Source of the DNA: Bacteroidota bacterium | GTDB lineage: Bacteria > Bacteroidota > Bacteroidia > Cytophagales > Cyclobacteriaceae | Direction: 5' to 3' | Assembly (NCBI GenBank): GCA_023412765.1 | Contig: JAEZBX010000126.1 | Span: forward strand, 1-14,896 | Length of the DNA: 14,896 nt | Part shown: positions 10,401 to 14,896 of the stretch, one piece after another | Layout: every line of letters begins with the position of its first letter | Numbering within the stretch: position 1 is the first letter of the stretch | Notes under the pieces: generated by a model | Databases searched by the model: none | Told to the model about the DNA's origin: nothing | The model's input: only the letters and a program-made list of their open reading frames with translations | Translations under genes and position numbers: made by a program

Positions 10401-10402
10401 GA
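4421..10402 (+). CDS. Giant secreted multidomain surface protein (TANFOR-like, carboxypeptidase-regulatory-like repeats, beta-rich C-terminus)
   Basis: 1993 residues. The signal peptide is about 1-21 with a clean ARA/Q22 site. Residues 23-165 (including LPEGIYQICVKAVDY at 129-143 and a later GCSNIFMV) resemble the TANFOR domain described from Tannerella and Microscilla proteins; this call is from memory. An Fn3-like module follows (about 165-285). Carboxypeptidase-regulatory-like beta-sandwiches are visible around 437-480 (TTTTDDEGSF), 645-800 (TTTDSLGNFLF), 828-890 (DEYGRFVI), 1015-1097 (TTDGNGRWF) and 1098-1178 (NSTGAYTIIIPTGDYTL). Ser/Thr/Ala-rich linkers lie near 370-413, 697-770 and 907-980. 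From about 1180 to the end the chain is strand-rich and Gly-rich with no family I recognise, and it holds eight cysteines at 1937-1972. It ends in SGFSMGIDF. No type IX secretion C-terminal domain is apparent. The ATG sits immediately after TAGGAG, too close for a normal Shine-Dalgarno, so translation probably depends on the upstream gene. It is probably a structural or adhesive surface protein; no catalytic motif was seen. Confidence 0.75.
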   Translation: MNCYKALYIIFMIVCATIARAQSPIRVQIQVTKPYPNKISDFQSNPAQVVILLTNNSQTTYNVQLLGSVNGDNNVSVRTSNNYRSGRPIVVPPLALTRVSAEDISALFNPNTLVFAGITKEEATRMNGLPEGIYQICVKAVDYTTRAPLSEDEPLGCSNIFMVSNLEPPVIIKPFQDDSLTARSPQNLVFSWSLSPGAPPSTQYTVRLVELPDMNRNPFDVMRSSRQPYFETVVIGAPTILYGPSEPPLVEGKRYALMVTASDPFGNVVFRNGGRSEVIAFTYGRPERRTGTTFRDAAGRSTFPNLPRTVISGKINWYYRASEEKATSLTSIIAVPYHSDSKLKEAILDPSSGPESTSVFQKALKETNASLSILSPAPPNQAIVSSPVSAAKKTSSVGMIISGGKPFSSVATADLNVSGNYSNYFPNISKRGNNPYPLKRVTVKLYAVDTAGKESLIGTTTTDDEGSFEVAFINVAFYNPALGRKIRVAVDHPDFVLQDAVHGLSKPDSSARIDLGTLWALARTYRFQPTVLDESKVEFRDAIVEIYRPVSYHDKDANMKMEGSIKDNTVVTINGQSCVKVAAVPSGGNAVRLFYSDNFMDYYKVRVVHKSLKPLTETLSISAFGGVKEEVSVIRQTYNCVTRMPGLKGTVVKRLNPEINVPGAIVTLYFNDDADYGPKNNSTIEGIGKQYYDQAGVKVSAVSLISNTPSVTKVSTTSHLGSAKSVVGNLNLLAPATTSPQSGGPYASTFVGGSATSVSAAAVLSHTRSTTTDSLGNFLFNDLPISPKETRMTVRIPGIEKVFEFKVLISTKGMEYDLGKVYIDMTVFTIGGVVKNEEGEPISRPVVRWVSGGSPREGDEYGRFVIENTAGKDTLVVSKLGFQEKRIPITLTEPVAPEKKSLKADNGTSLKYEALSPSMWSQQVVSLPSLATQGPAAPFSASGLGFHTVHTVNRPILNLTVASTPKETGNNKTGSALSLAKNNVVLDPLYTALITPEQLPVPPIDLGTIVLRKKIGRLLVKVTRDSDSSNVSNATINILDTSITGTTDGNGRWFSEVPGGTVVVEVTAPAGSGLVAVQKQVVTSDTDTTLVPIPMKNGVTVSGTVRAGAANISDANIRVDGLDYIKTKTNSTGAYTIIIPTGDYTLKATKTGYIGAERQQVFSGTTAEVNFNLTQAGFDITKILGFEVEIEKMEGSGNTRSLSGAIINVPSNSMFTAKPNERLPFDNVVVNLAGNVPVPQGGQLALSVTHLDVLAFGYLPVRVKNNDLPLVIKQIAGNNSAGRLEGIPEINYQKFIPIPIGLKVPDGIKHRLTTASPSAVAILSAGESLPAIDKFSIQASGGNVDLYGFTVELNSSASEVKSDALYFKGNLNLSGVPLLNNSKLSINELVIGKDATIKKVNIDVGENKSISLASWSASLLSVGINENGLKLSGNVKVKIPESAESGIGFDNLTISKTALYGGDFTLPEEGIDVFRIVKMKRGIKPLSFGRLGNTPVHYIGGSGEFKLPKFIDKTLSVEFFQIQTDGKFEARVPVNMNVPLLGLADISIRSLGFRTTGGVGIDVMGNFNLHAIPFFKASAGGIHYGRNGAISVDELGVGFDLVGIASLNARAKFVDQPERKGFEGSGNIKIKATPLDLGLGFRYYKLPAGIEIGALLRAGVVIPIGVVTLAEIEGEFGLNTQDKKWMGRIGGSLSIGALNAALAIKPLSITVENGPVFKLDGGLAVLGQSIAKAQGILDFPKSYFSFDFKQDLNFLPELYTTQGGGRFVVSTAKDNTYWMMGVMYQASMLGGLVKGNANITAGWGLNVDAHPEHFEYTNFINREYLDNNVLKGIHVATFAGINFDTGERSFAEVASGRAWYNNYGAVNMDMGFGRGRYGFRVAAGWEAGAYLKIADMNVAGAEVGVDGELSGFYDYGARFLKFDGSLRAKLIAWIGDCSNSCMNKICWGGCFDPCSFLTDCEICPIPVGGKICLKPGINASFSSASGFSMGIDF
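10229..10336 (+). other. Eight-cysteine cluster near the C-terminus of the giant protein
   Basis: Residues 1937-1972 contain eight cysteines with spacing C-x3-C-x4-C-x3-C-x3-C-x5-C-x2-C-x8-C, in a protein that otherwise has about six over more than 1900 residues, two of them in the signal peptide. The even number and export of the protein suggest disulfide pairing or a metal-binding knot. I do not recognise the pattern as a named motif. Confidence 0.8.
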
Positions 10403-10434
10403 AGTGTTTAAGTGTTTAGGTGTTTAGGTAAGTA
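10403..10434 (+). repeat. Octamer tandem repeat between giant and Fn3 genes
   Basis: Three 8-bp units stand in tandem directly after the stop codon of the giant gene: AGTGTTTA (10403-10410), AGTGTTTA (10411-10418) and GGTGTTTA (10419-10426), with a decayed fourth unit GGTAAGTA (10427-10434). The array fills most of the 49-bp gap to the next gene and lies in the probable polycistronic mRNA just upstream of its start. Similar octamer strings occur between genes in other Bacteroidota, to my recollection. Confidence 0.85.
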
Positions 10435-10451
10435 TTTTCGAAAATGAAGAG

Positions 10452-12518
10452 ATGATACGGTTGAGAAATATATTATGTTCTGTGGCAATGCTGGTGCTTG
10501 TGGCGAGTTCGGTTGTTGTTGGACAGGTTTTGCCGAGCGATGAGTTACCGTTAAAGTATTCTCAACGCGATGGAACTTATCTATACTTTTCAGACCGCGC
10601 TTTGTCACCGACGACGCCGTTCAATTCCATCACCAGTGTACGAATCTTCAGAAATACCGGCAGAAATTTTAAAGAACTCCAGGTTGTGTCACAGCCATCC
10701 ACATTGAAAGAATTTAAAAGAATTTGTGGCGATGAAACCTGGTCTCAAATCAAATTAGTTAAGAACCTTTCCACTGATGAATCGGTATGGAATTTTATCC
10801 TGGCGCATCCGATGCTTGATGACTATGGGACTTTAGCCTTTGACATGCGTTTGCGCCAGGCAATGGGAAGCGCATACCTTGATAGGACCGCTGCAGGATT
10901 AGCGTCGGGTAAACAATGGCGATACAGAGTGGAGTGGTTGGATGCGTCAGGTGGGATTATCCGATCAGCCGAAGGATCAATAACTGGCGGTAGCAAAAGC
11001 TTTGCGATTGGTCATGTAACGAAGTCTAAACAATTCGCAAATGACTCGCTTGTGAGTTTGCAATGGTATACACAATCAAGAGAAGAATCGGGGTCGATTA
11101 TTATGGCAGAAATTTTCCGCCAAACGGGAGGAAAAGGACCGTATACAAAGTTGTCGTCACGATTGCTTGCAAGTAAAACAGGTGATTCCCTACTCTTCAA
11201 TTACAGAGAGCGTGTTGTACCCCAATCGTTGTACCGCTATTACATCAGGCCAATGGATGAACTGGGCAATGCCGCAGAACCGTCTGATACAATAAATGTA
11301 CTTTCATTCGACTTTAATTCCTTGCCGTTGCTACAAGACCTGTCAGCAAGAGATACGCTGAATGGGATATTGTTAACGTGGAAGCCATACGGCGATTTGC
11401 CTCATATCACAGGGATTGAAATTCAACGCTCACGCGATGTGCGTGGAAACTTTGTCGTGCTTGATACTATTGCCGTCTCCGATGCATTTTTTTTCGATCA
11501 GCAAGTATTACCAGACATTCCATATTTCTACAGAATGCGTCTCATTGGGCTGCAAGGACTCGAAACACATTCGGGATATTCTGGCTACGTGACAGCTGCA
11601 GTAAAAAACCGGCACAAGAATCCGGACCCTCCGTATGCATTGACTGGGAATATTGTCAATGGAAAAGTTCACCTAACGTGGCAATCAGTAGATGACCCGG
11701 ATTTGTACGCATATTTTGTTTACCGGAGTGCGTCTGACCGACAAAAATTCGAAGTCATTTCACAAGGTCTTCAGGCACTTGAATTCACCGACACGTCTTC
11801 CGTTAGCGGACGAATACAATATGCCTACGCTGTTAAGGCAGTCAACAACAATAGTCTTGAAAGTGACTTCTCCAACGTTGTCACTATGCGCCAGCCTGTT
11901 CCCCAATTACCTGACGCACCTGCAGGGCTGAACGCTTACGTTGATGGACAAGCTGTAATATTGAACTGGCCATCCGTCAGTAGGAACGATCACGCAGTAG
12001 CCGGATACAACATATACCGGCGCGAAATACAAACAAACAATACTTTCGATACAAAACAGTCAGCTGCCGCGCAGGCCGTTAATCTAAAATTTGTTTTGCT
12101 CAATGATGCATTGATTACCCGGCCTTACTTTGAGGATCGCGAAGCAACTCCGGGAAAAACATATGAGTATGCGATATCATCTGTCGATCTTTTTGGTGTA
12201 GAGAGCACTTACTCGCCCTTCGCACGCCTTCCCATCGAAATGACAACAATATTTATAGAAACGTGCACTGTTAGAAAGGTTAGCAATGGTGTTGAATTAT
12301 CGTGGGACATAGACGTGGCTAAAGGTGCCGATGCAGTCGCAATCTATCGCAAGCGTGCTGGTGATGCAAACTTTCAAAAATTAGCAACTCTGTCCGCCCA
12401 GCAGACTCTGTATATTGATAGAACAGCTGCGAGAGGTACACTTTACATCTATGTGATAAGTGCAGAGCGCGGAAAAAATGTGCTGGCCAAAAGCGACGAA
12501 AAAAATATTCGTTATTAA
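10452..12518 (+). CDS. Secreted fibronectin type III multidomain protein
   Basis: 688 residues. The signal peptide ends at about G24, with Q25 first in the mature protein (VVG/Q). Residues 26-185 form an N-terminal region with no clear family, followed by about five Fn3-like beta-sandwiches: 186-288, 291-389, 391-484, 485-597 and 598-688. Each shows the Fn3 pattern of a Trp in strand B (for example VHLTWQSVDDPD, AVILNWPSV, VELSWDI), a Tyr-rich strand C (AYFVYRS, GYNIYRR, AVAIYRK) and a Y-x-Y or V-x-A strand F (YAYAVKAVNNN, YEYAISSVDLFG). Such chains usually mediate protein or glycan contacts; there is no catalytic domain and no T9SS C-terminal domain. The gene lies 49 bp after the giant gene and 4 bp before the TIG gene, so it is probably in the same operon. 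A three-codon ORF (ATG at 10444, TGA at 10453) overlaps its start as ATGA. Confidence 0.8.
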   Translation: MIRLRNILCSVAMLVLVASSVVVGQVLPSDELPLKYSQRDGTYLYFSDRALSPTTPFNSITSVRIFRNTGRNFKELQVVSQPSTLKEFKRICGDETWSQIKLVKNLSTDESVWNFILAHPMLDDYGTLAFDMRLRQAMGSAYLDRTAAGLASGKQWRYRVEWLDASGGIIRSAEGSITGGSKSFAIGHVTKSKQFANDSLVSLQWYTQSREESGSIIMAEIFRQTGGKGPYTKLSSRLLASKTGDSLLFNYRERVVPQSLYRYYIRPMDELGNAAEPSDTINVLSFDFNSLPLLQDLSARDTLNGILLTWKPYGDLPHITGIEIQRSRDVRGNFVVLDTIAVSDAFFFDQQVLPDIPYFYRMRLIGLQGLETHSGYSGYVTAAVKNRHKNPDPPYALTGNIVNGKVHLTWQSVDDPDLYAYFVYRSASDRQKFEVISQGLQALEFTDTSSVSGRIQYAYAVKAVNNNSLESDFSNVVTMRQPVPQLPDAPAGLNAYVDGQAVILNWPSVSRNDHAVAGYNIYRREIQTNNTFDTKQSAAAQAVNLKFVLLNDALITRPYFEDREATPGKTYEYAISSVDLFGVESTYSPFARLPIEMTTIFIETCTVRKVSNGVELSWDIDVAKGADAVAIYRKRAGDANFQKLATLSAQQTLYIDRTAARGTLYIYVISAERGKNVLAKSDEKNIRY

Positions 12519-12522
12519 AGAA

Positions 12523-13668
12523 ATGAAGGCATCTTCCAAATTGTCACACACACTGCATTGGCGCATAGCCATTGGGTCACTGCTGGTAACCGCACTATTG
12601 ACATCACAATGTGCACAGGACAATTTGTTAGCCGAATTGGATGGTAAGGTTGCTATCGATAGCATTTCACCCACGGAAGGACCCATTGGAACTGAGGTAA
12701 AAGTTTATGGAAAGGGCTTTTCCGCAGTAGGAATAAACAATGAATTGTCAATCAATGGTACTAAGGCCGTTGTGCTGGACCCGACAAGCCTTACAGTACT
12801 GAATATCAAAATTCCGGAAAATGCAACAACCGGGAATGTGAGTCTTAAGGTTGGAACCATGACCGTACAGGGGCCGGTATTCACTGTCGTTGATCCTCCC
12901 ACAATCCAATCCGTTTCGCCCTTGCAGGGATTTGCTGGATACCGTGTTTTCATAACTGGAGCGAAGCTTGCACAAATTACACGCATCGATTTTAACGGAG
13001 TGGCTGGAGAAATTTTTTCACAATCTGAAAATGAAATTGTAGTTGTCGCTCCTGCAAGTACCACGGGTACAATTGAAATATTCTTTCCCGGTGGCAAAAT
13101 GACTGGGCCGGTGTTTACTTACCTTCCCATACCACTCATCGACACGGCGGGGGTCATACTGTACAACCGGCTGGAAAATGCTATAGCAATGATTGGAAAG
13201 CATTTTTCTATTGACGTTAACCAACTAAAAGTCAAATTGAATGGGCAAGAGCAATCAATTATTTATGCTGGCATAGCGGACGCCGGACGCAATGGTATTA
13301 TCATAAATATGCCGCCGCGGGAAGTGGACAATCCTGTTATTTTGGAAATTGAGTCAGAGGGAATTGGAAGTCTCCCTTTCGAGTTTGTCATTCCTCCGGA
13401 ACTTTTAGATCTAGCCTACAACTATGTGGGTAACTCGATCACACGCATTCGGCTGGAAATTTATGGATCATATTTCGGCGCTTCCGATCCAGCAAAGAAA
13501 GTGAACATTGTTCGTGTAGGCGACGTAAATACTCCAATACCCTCAACAATTGTATCCTGGACACCAACACTAATCACTGTTGAATTAGATATTGTGCATG
13601 GTTCCTACTACGATGTGACTGTTGATATTAAAGGTGAGTCCTCCGACGCCCTCAGATTCCTGCCTTAA
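12523..13668 (+). CDS. Exported IPT/TIG-domain protein, possible lipoprotein
   Basis: 381 residues from the ATG at 12523. The frame is open back to 12460, but that part overlaps the Fn3 gene and lacks signal-peptide character. The N-terminus has a hydrophobic segment (about 14-27) followed by TSQC at 27-30 and AQDN. C30 could be lipidated, but Thr at -3 and Gln at -1 make a poor lipobox; cleavage after A31, leaving Q32, would match the other exported proteins here. Two clear IPT/TIG modules follow: 43-123 (IDSISPTEGPIGTEVKVYGKGF) and 125-202 (IQSVSPLQGFAGYRVFITG). Residues 203-292 (AMIGKHF) and 293-381 (RLEIYGSYFG) look like divergent TIG modules. Chains of this type bind glycans or proteins at the cell surface in Bacteroidota. 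With a 4-bp gap after the Fn3 gene it closes the four-gene run. Confidence 0.8.
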   Translation: MKASSKLSHTLHWRIAIGSLLVTALLTSQCAQDNLLAELDGKVAIDSISPTEGPIGTEVKVYGKGFSAVGINNELSINGTKAVVLDPTSLTVLNIKIPENATTGNVSLKVGTMTVQGPVFTVVDPPTIQSVSPLQGFAGYRVFITGAKLAQITRIDFNGVAGEIFSQSENEIVVVAPASTTGTIEIFFPGGKMTGPVFTYLPIPLIDTAGVILYNRLENAIAMIGKHFSIDVNQLKVKLNGQEQSIIYAGIADAGRNGIIINMPPREVDNPVILEIESEGIGSLPFEFVIPPELLDLAYNYVGNSITRIRLEIYGSYFGASDPAKKVNIVRVGDVNTPIPSTIVSWTPTLITVELDIVHGSYYDVTVDIKGESSDALRFLP

Positions 13669-13813
13669 GTGATTAAACTAGTCATAGACAAATCTGACGA
13701 TTCTTTTTCGCCAAAAATAGTACAACGTTGGCTCTGGTAAATTCCTATCCGCTATTTTAGATTCCGTTGGTTCACACACGAAATTTTTAATACCAAATTG
13801 TCAAGAGAATTAA

Positions 13814-14284
13814 ATGATATCCACTATTCTTAGTTTCTTAATTTTTACAACTATGCCGGAAGGAAAAGACATCGCATGTTTTACATTGAATCCCTATAAG
13901 GATTATTGTGGCACCCTGCTTGATTTCAAGCACACAGAAAAAGGTGTGACGTTAACGGTCGAGCTAGATGCTGAAACGTGGGAAACAGCAGACCTGCTAA
14001 TGTTCTTTAATCTGCAGTGGGACAAAAGAAATCCTGGACAAATCAGTGGTACTAAACCTGTTCAGATCTCAATGTTCCTTGATCGCGAGCTTTATAAAAA
14101 TTTAAAAAATTCCGGAGAGTTGCTTAAAGATAAGGAAGCCTTCATGAACGCAAACCTTGAACACCCAATGCGGGGAGTGCTGGCGTGGTTTGCTACCGAA
14201 GTGACAGAAGAAGTGGAACTTCCGGAAGCACTCAAGAGCAAGGGAACGGTGAGAGAAGGCTTTACAACTCATTGGAAGGAGTGA
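13814..14284 (+). CDS. Hypothetical protein, family not recognised
   Basis: 156 residues if translation starts at the ATG at 13814, or 143 if at 13853 (MPEGKDIACF). The first 13 residues (MISTILSFLIFTT) are hydrophobic but have no basic start and are too short for a typical signal peptide or membrane segment, so the shorter form is a real alternative. The remainder is hydrophilic, acidic and mixed alpha/beta in character, with no transmembrane segment and with a C-terminal stretch HPMRGVLAWFATEVTEEVELPEALKS around 123-147. I recognise no motif and assign no function. It is preceded by 145 bp with no gene or clear terminator and followed by the repeat-rich region, so it is probably transcribed alone. 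Its length and the codon use resembling the neighbours support a real gene. Confidence 0.7.
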   Translation: MISTILSFLIFTTMPEGKDIACFTLNPYKDYCGTLLDFKHTEKGVTLTVELDAETWETADLLMFFNLQWDKRNPGQISGTKPVQISMFLDRELYKNLKNSGELLKDKEAFMNANLEHPMRGVLAWFATEVTEEVELPEALKSKGTVREGFTTHWKE

Positions 14285-14378
14285 TCGTCGGGCCGGTAGT
14301 CTTTATGTCGTTCCGAGTCGATTATGAGTTTGTAGAATTTTAAGCAGAAGGAATAGGGAATAAGGAATAAGGAATAGG
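14281..14378 (+). repeat. Dispersed repeat, copy 1, ending in four heptamers
   Basis: Copy 1 of a local imperfect duplication. It begins with GTGATCG, overlapping the stop codon of the preceding gene, continues through CTTTATGTCG (14301) and GATTATG to TGTAGAATTTTAAGCA, and ends with four 7-bp units GGAATAG, GGAATAA, GGAATAA, GGAATAG at 14350-14377. In the ungapped stretch starting at 14301, 20 of the first 26 bases match copy 2. Confidence 0.8.
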
Positions 14379-14538
14379 GTCGCTCTGAAGTCGATATCTA
14401 CGTCGTCAACTTGCGATAATGTTTTCGCCGGATCGAAATAATTTTAAGAATACCGGTCACTACGTCCATGAAGGTCGCACGAGGCCCACGAAGAATGTTG
14501 GACGCCCCACGATTGGAGGCTTCCTTTTACCCTTATAA

Positions 14539-14638
14539 GTGATCGCCGCTTGCGTTAGCTCTTTTATGTTGATCCTAATTGATTATGGTGTGTAGAATTC
14601 TAAGCAAAAGGAATAAGGAATAGGGAATAAGGAATAAG
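14539..14638 (+). repeat. Dispersed repeat, copy 2, ending in four heptamers
   Basis: Copy 2, about 260 bp downstream of copy 1 and in the same orientation. It starts with GTGATCG at 14539, has TTTTATGTTG from 14562, then GATTATG, TGTAGAATTCTAAGCA, and four units GGAATAA, GGAATAG, GGAATAA, GGAATAA at 14610-14637. The unit order differs from copy 1, so the arrays have mutated or slipped since duplication. Confidence 0.8.
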
Positions 14639-14768
14639 GTGAGGTATAGGGTATGGGGCGCATTGCTACAATATTTGATCGAGCGCAAAGCCACTTCACA
14701 ATAACTAGTACTACATTGTCAAGTTAAGAGAACTTTATGGCTTGAGGAGTAGTACGACCATTCTTCCA

Positions 14769-14846
14769 GCTTTTGGATTGCAACCTAATTTTAGCTTTGG
14801 CCTGGTGGGGGATGTGCGGCTAAAATTCAGTTGCAAATCCAAAAGC
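14769..14846. repeat. Long imperfect palindrome (REP/MITE-like hairpin)
   Basis: The left arm at 14769-14796 (GCTTTTGGATT, GCAACC, TAATTTTAGC) pairs with the right arm at 14818-14846 (GGCTAAAATTCAGTTGCAAATCCAAAAGC read in reverse complement). Only about three mismatches and one 1-nt bulge interrupt roughly 28 bp, around a 21-nt G-rich loop. There is no T-run after it, so it is not a standard intrinsic terminator on the plus strand. It could be a REP-like or MITE-like element, or an mRNA-end hairpin for a gene beyond the window. Confidence 0.75.
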
Positions 14847-14862
14847 GCAGCCATGCGGCTGC
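14847..14862. repeat. Short perfect hairpin beside the palindrome
   Basis: GCAGCC at 14847-14852 and GGCTGC at 14857-14862 form a perfect 6-bp stem around the loop ATGC, immediately adjacent to the long palindrome. Together they may form one compound structured element. Confidence 0.6.
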
Positions 14863-14896
14863 GGAGCCAAGTCACGATCAATTACTGTTGCGCTAG

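Larger units (their letters stand above)
14285..14896. other. Repeat-rich stretch without a convincing gene
   Basis: 612 bp with no open frame I would call a gene on either strand. It contains two copies of an imperfect duplication with heptamer arrays, a decayed CACGAAG-type string at 14467-14493, a long imperfect palindrome at 14769-14846 and a short hairpin at 14847-14862. A frame opening at 14853 (MRLRSQ) is still open at the window edge but is too short to judge. Confidence 0.7.

Noticed and set aside
12705..13097. 130-residue minus-strand open frame opposite the TIG gene
   Set aside because: It is antisense to well-defined IPT/TIG modules and has no recognisable content.
13669..13813. 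Intrinsic terminator after the TIG gene
   Set aside because: I found no stable GC-rich stem followed by a T-run in this gap.
14350..14637. CRISPR array suggested by repeated units
   Set aside because: The units are contiguous 7-mers without unique spacers, and no cas gene is present.

Overview
The window looks like a stretch of a Bacteroidota chromosome, most likely from the Cytophagales or a related environmental lineage. This rests on protein style, not on a marker gene. Genes lack well-spaced Shine-Dalgarno sequences and have A/T-rich leaders. Secreted proteins carry short signal peptides that put Gln at the predicted mature N-terminus. The domain mix (carboxypeptidase-regulatory-like, fibronectin III, IPT/TIG, outer-membrane beta-barrel) is typical of the phylum. 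No rRNA, tRNA, CRISPR, transposase or phage gene was found.

Layout. Positions 1-307 (minus) hold the 5' part of a small membrane protein resembling DUF2231, cut by the window edge. Diverging from it is a small GNAT-type acetyltransferase of the YjdJ/NATD1 type (470-751). A secreted parallel beta-helix protein of the pectate-lyase superfamily follows (846-2513). The centre is a tight run of four genes on the plus strand, 2711-13668: a predicted outer-membrane beta-barrel, a giant 1993-residue secreted protein, a multi-Fn3 protein, and an IPT/TIG protein that is either a lipoprotein or periplasmic/secreted. Gaps are 3, 49 and 4 bp, so they are probably co-transcribed. After 145 bp comes an unrecognised small protein (13814-14284). 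The last 612 bp (14285-14896) hold no convincing gene but are rich in repeats: two copies of an imperfect duplication, each ending in four heptamers of the GGAATA(A/G) type, and a long imperfect palindrome.

The four-gene run is the most interesting part. All four products are exported, none has a recognisable enzymatic domain, and together they offer one probable outer-membrane barrel plus three long chains of Ig-like or beta-rich modules. I infer a cell-surface or periplasm-spanning assembly in which the barrel anchors or exports the giant protein and the Fn3 and TIG proteins act as adhesive or scaffolding partners. That role is inference from architecture and gene order. The giant protein ends in a long beta-rich region and an eight-cysteine cluster and shows no obvious type IX secretion C-terminal domain, so how it reaches its final place is open.
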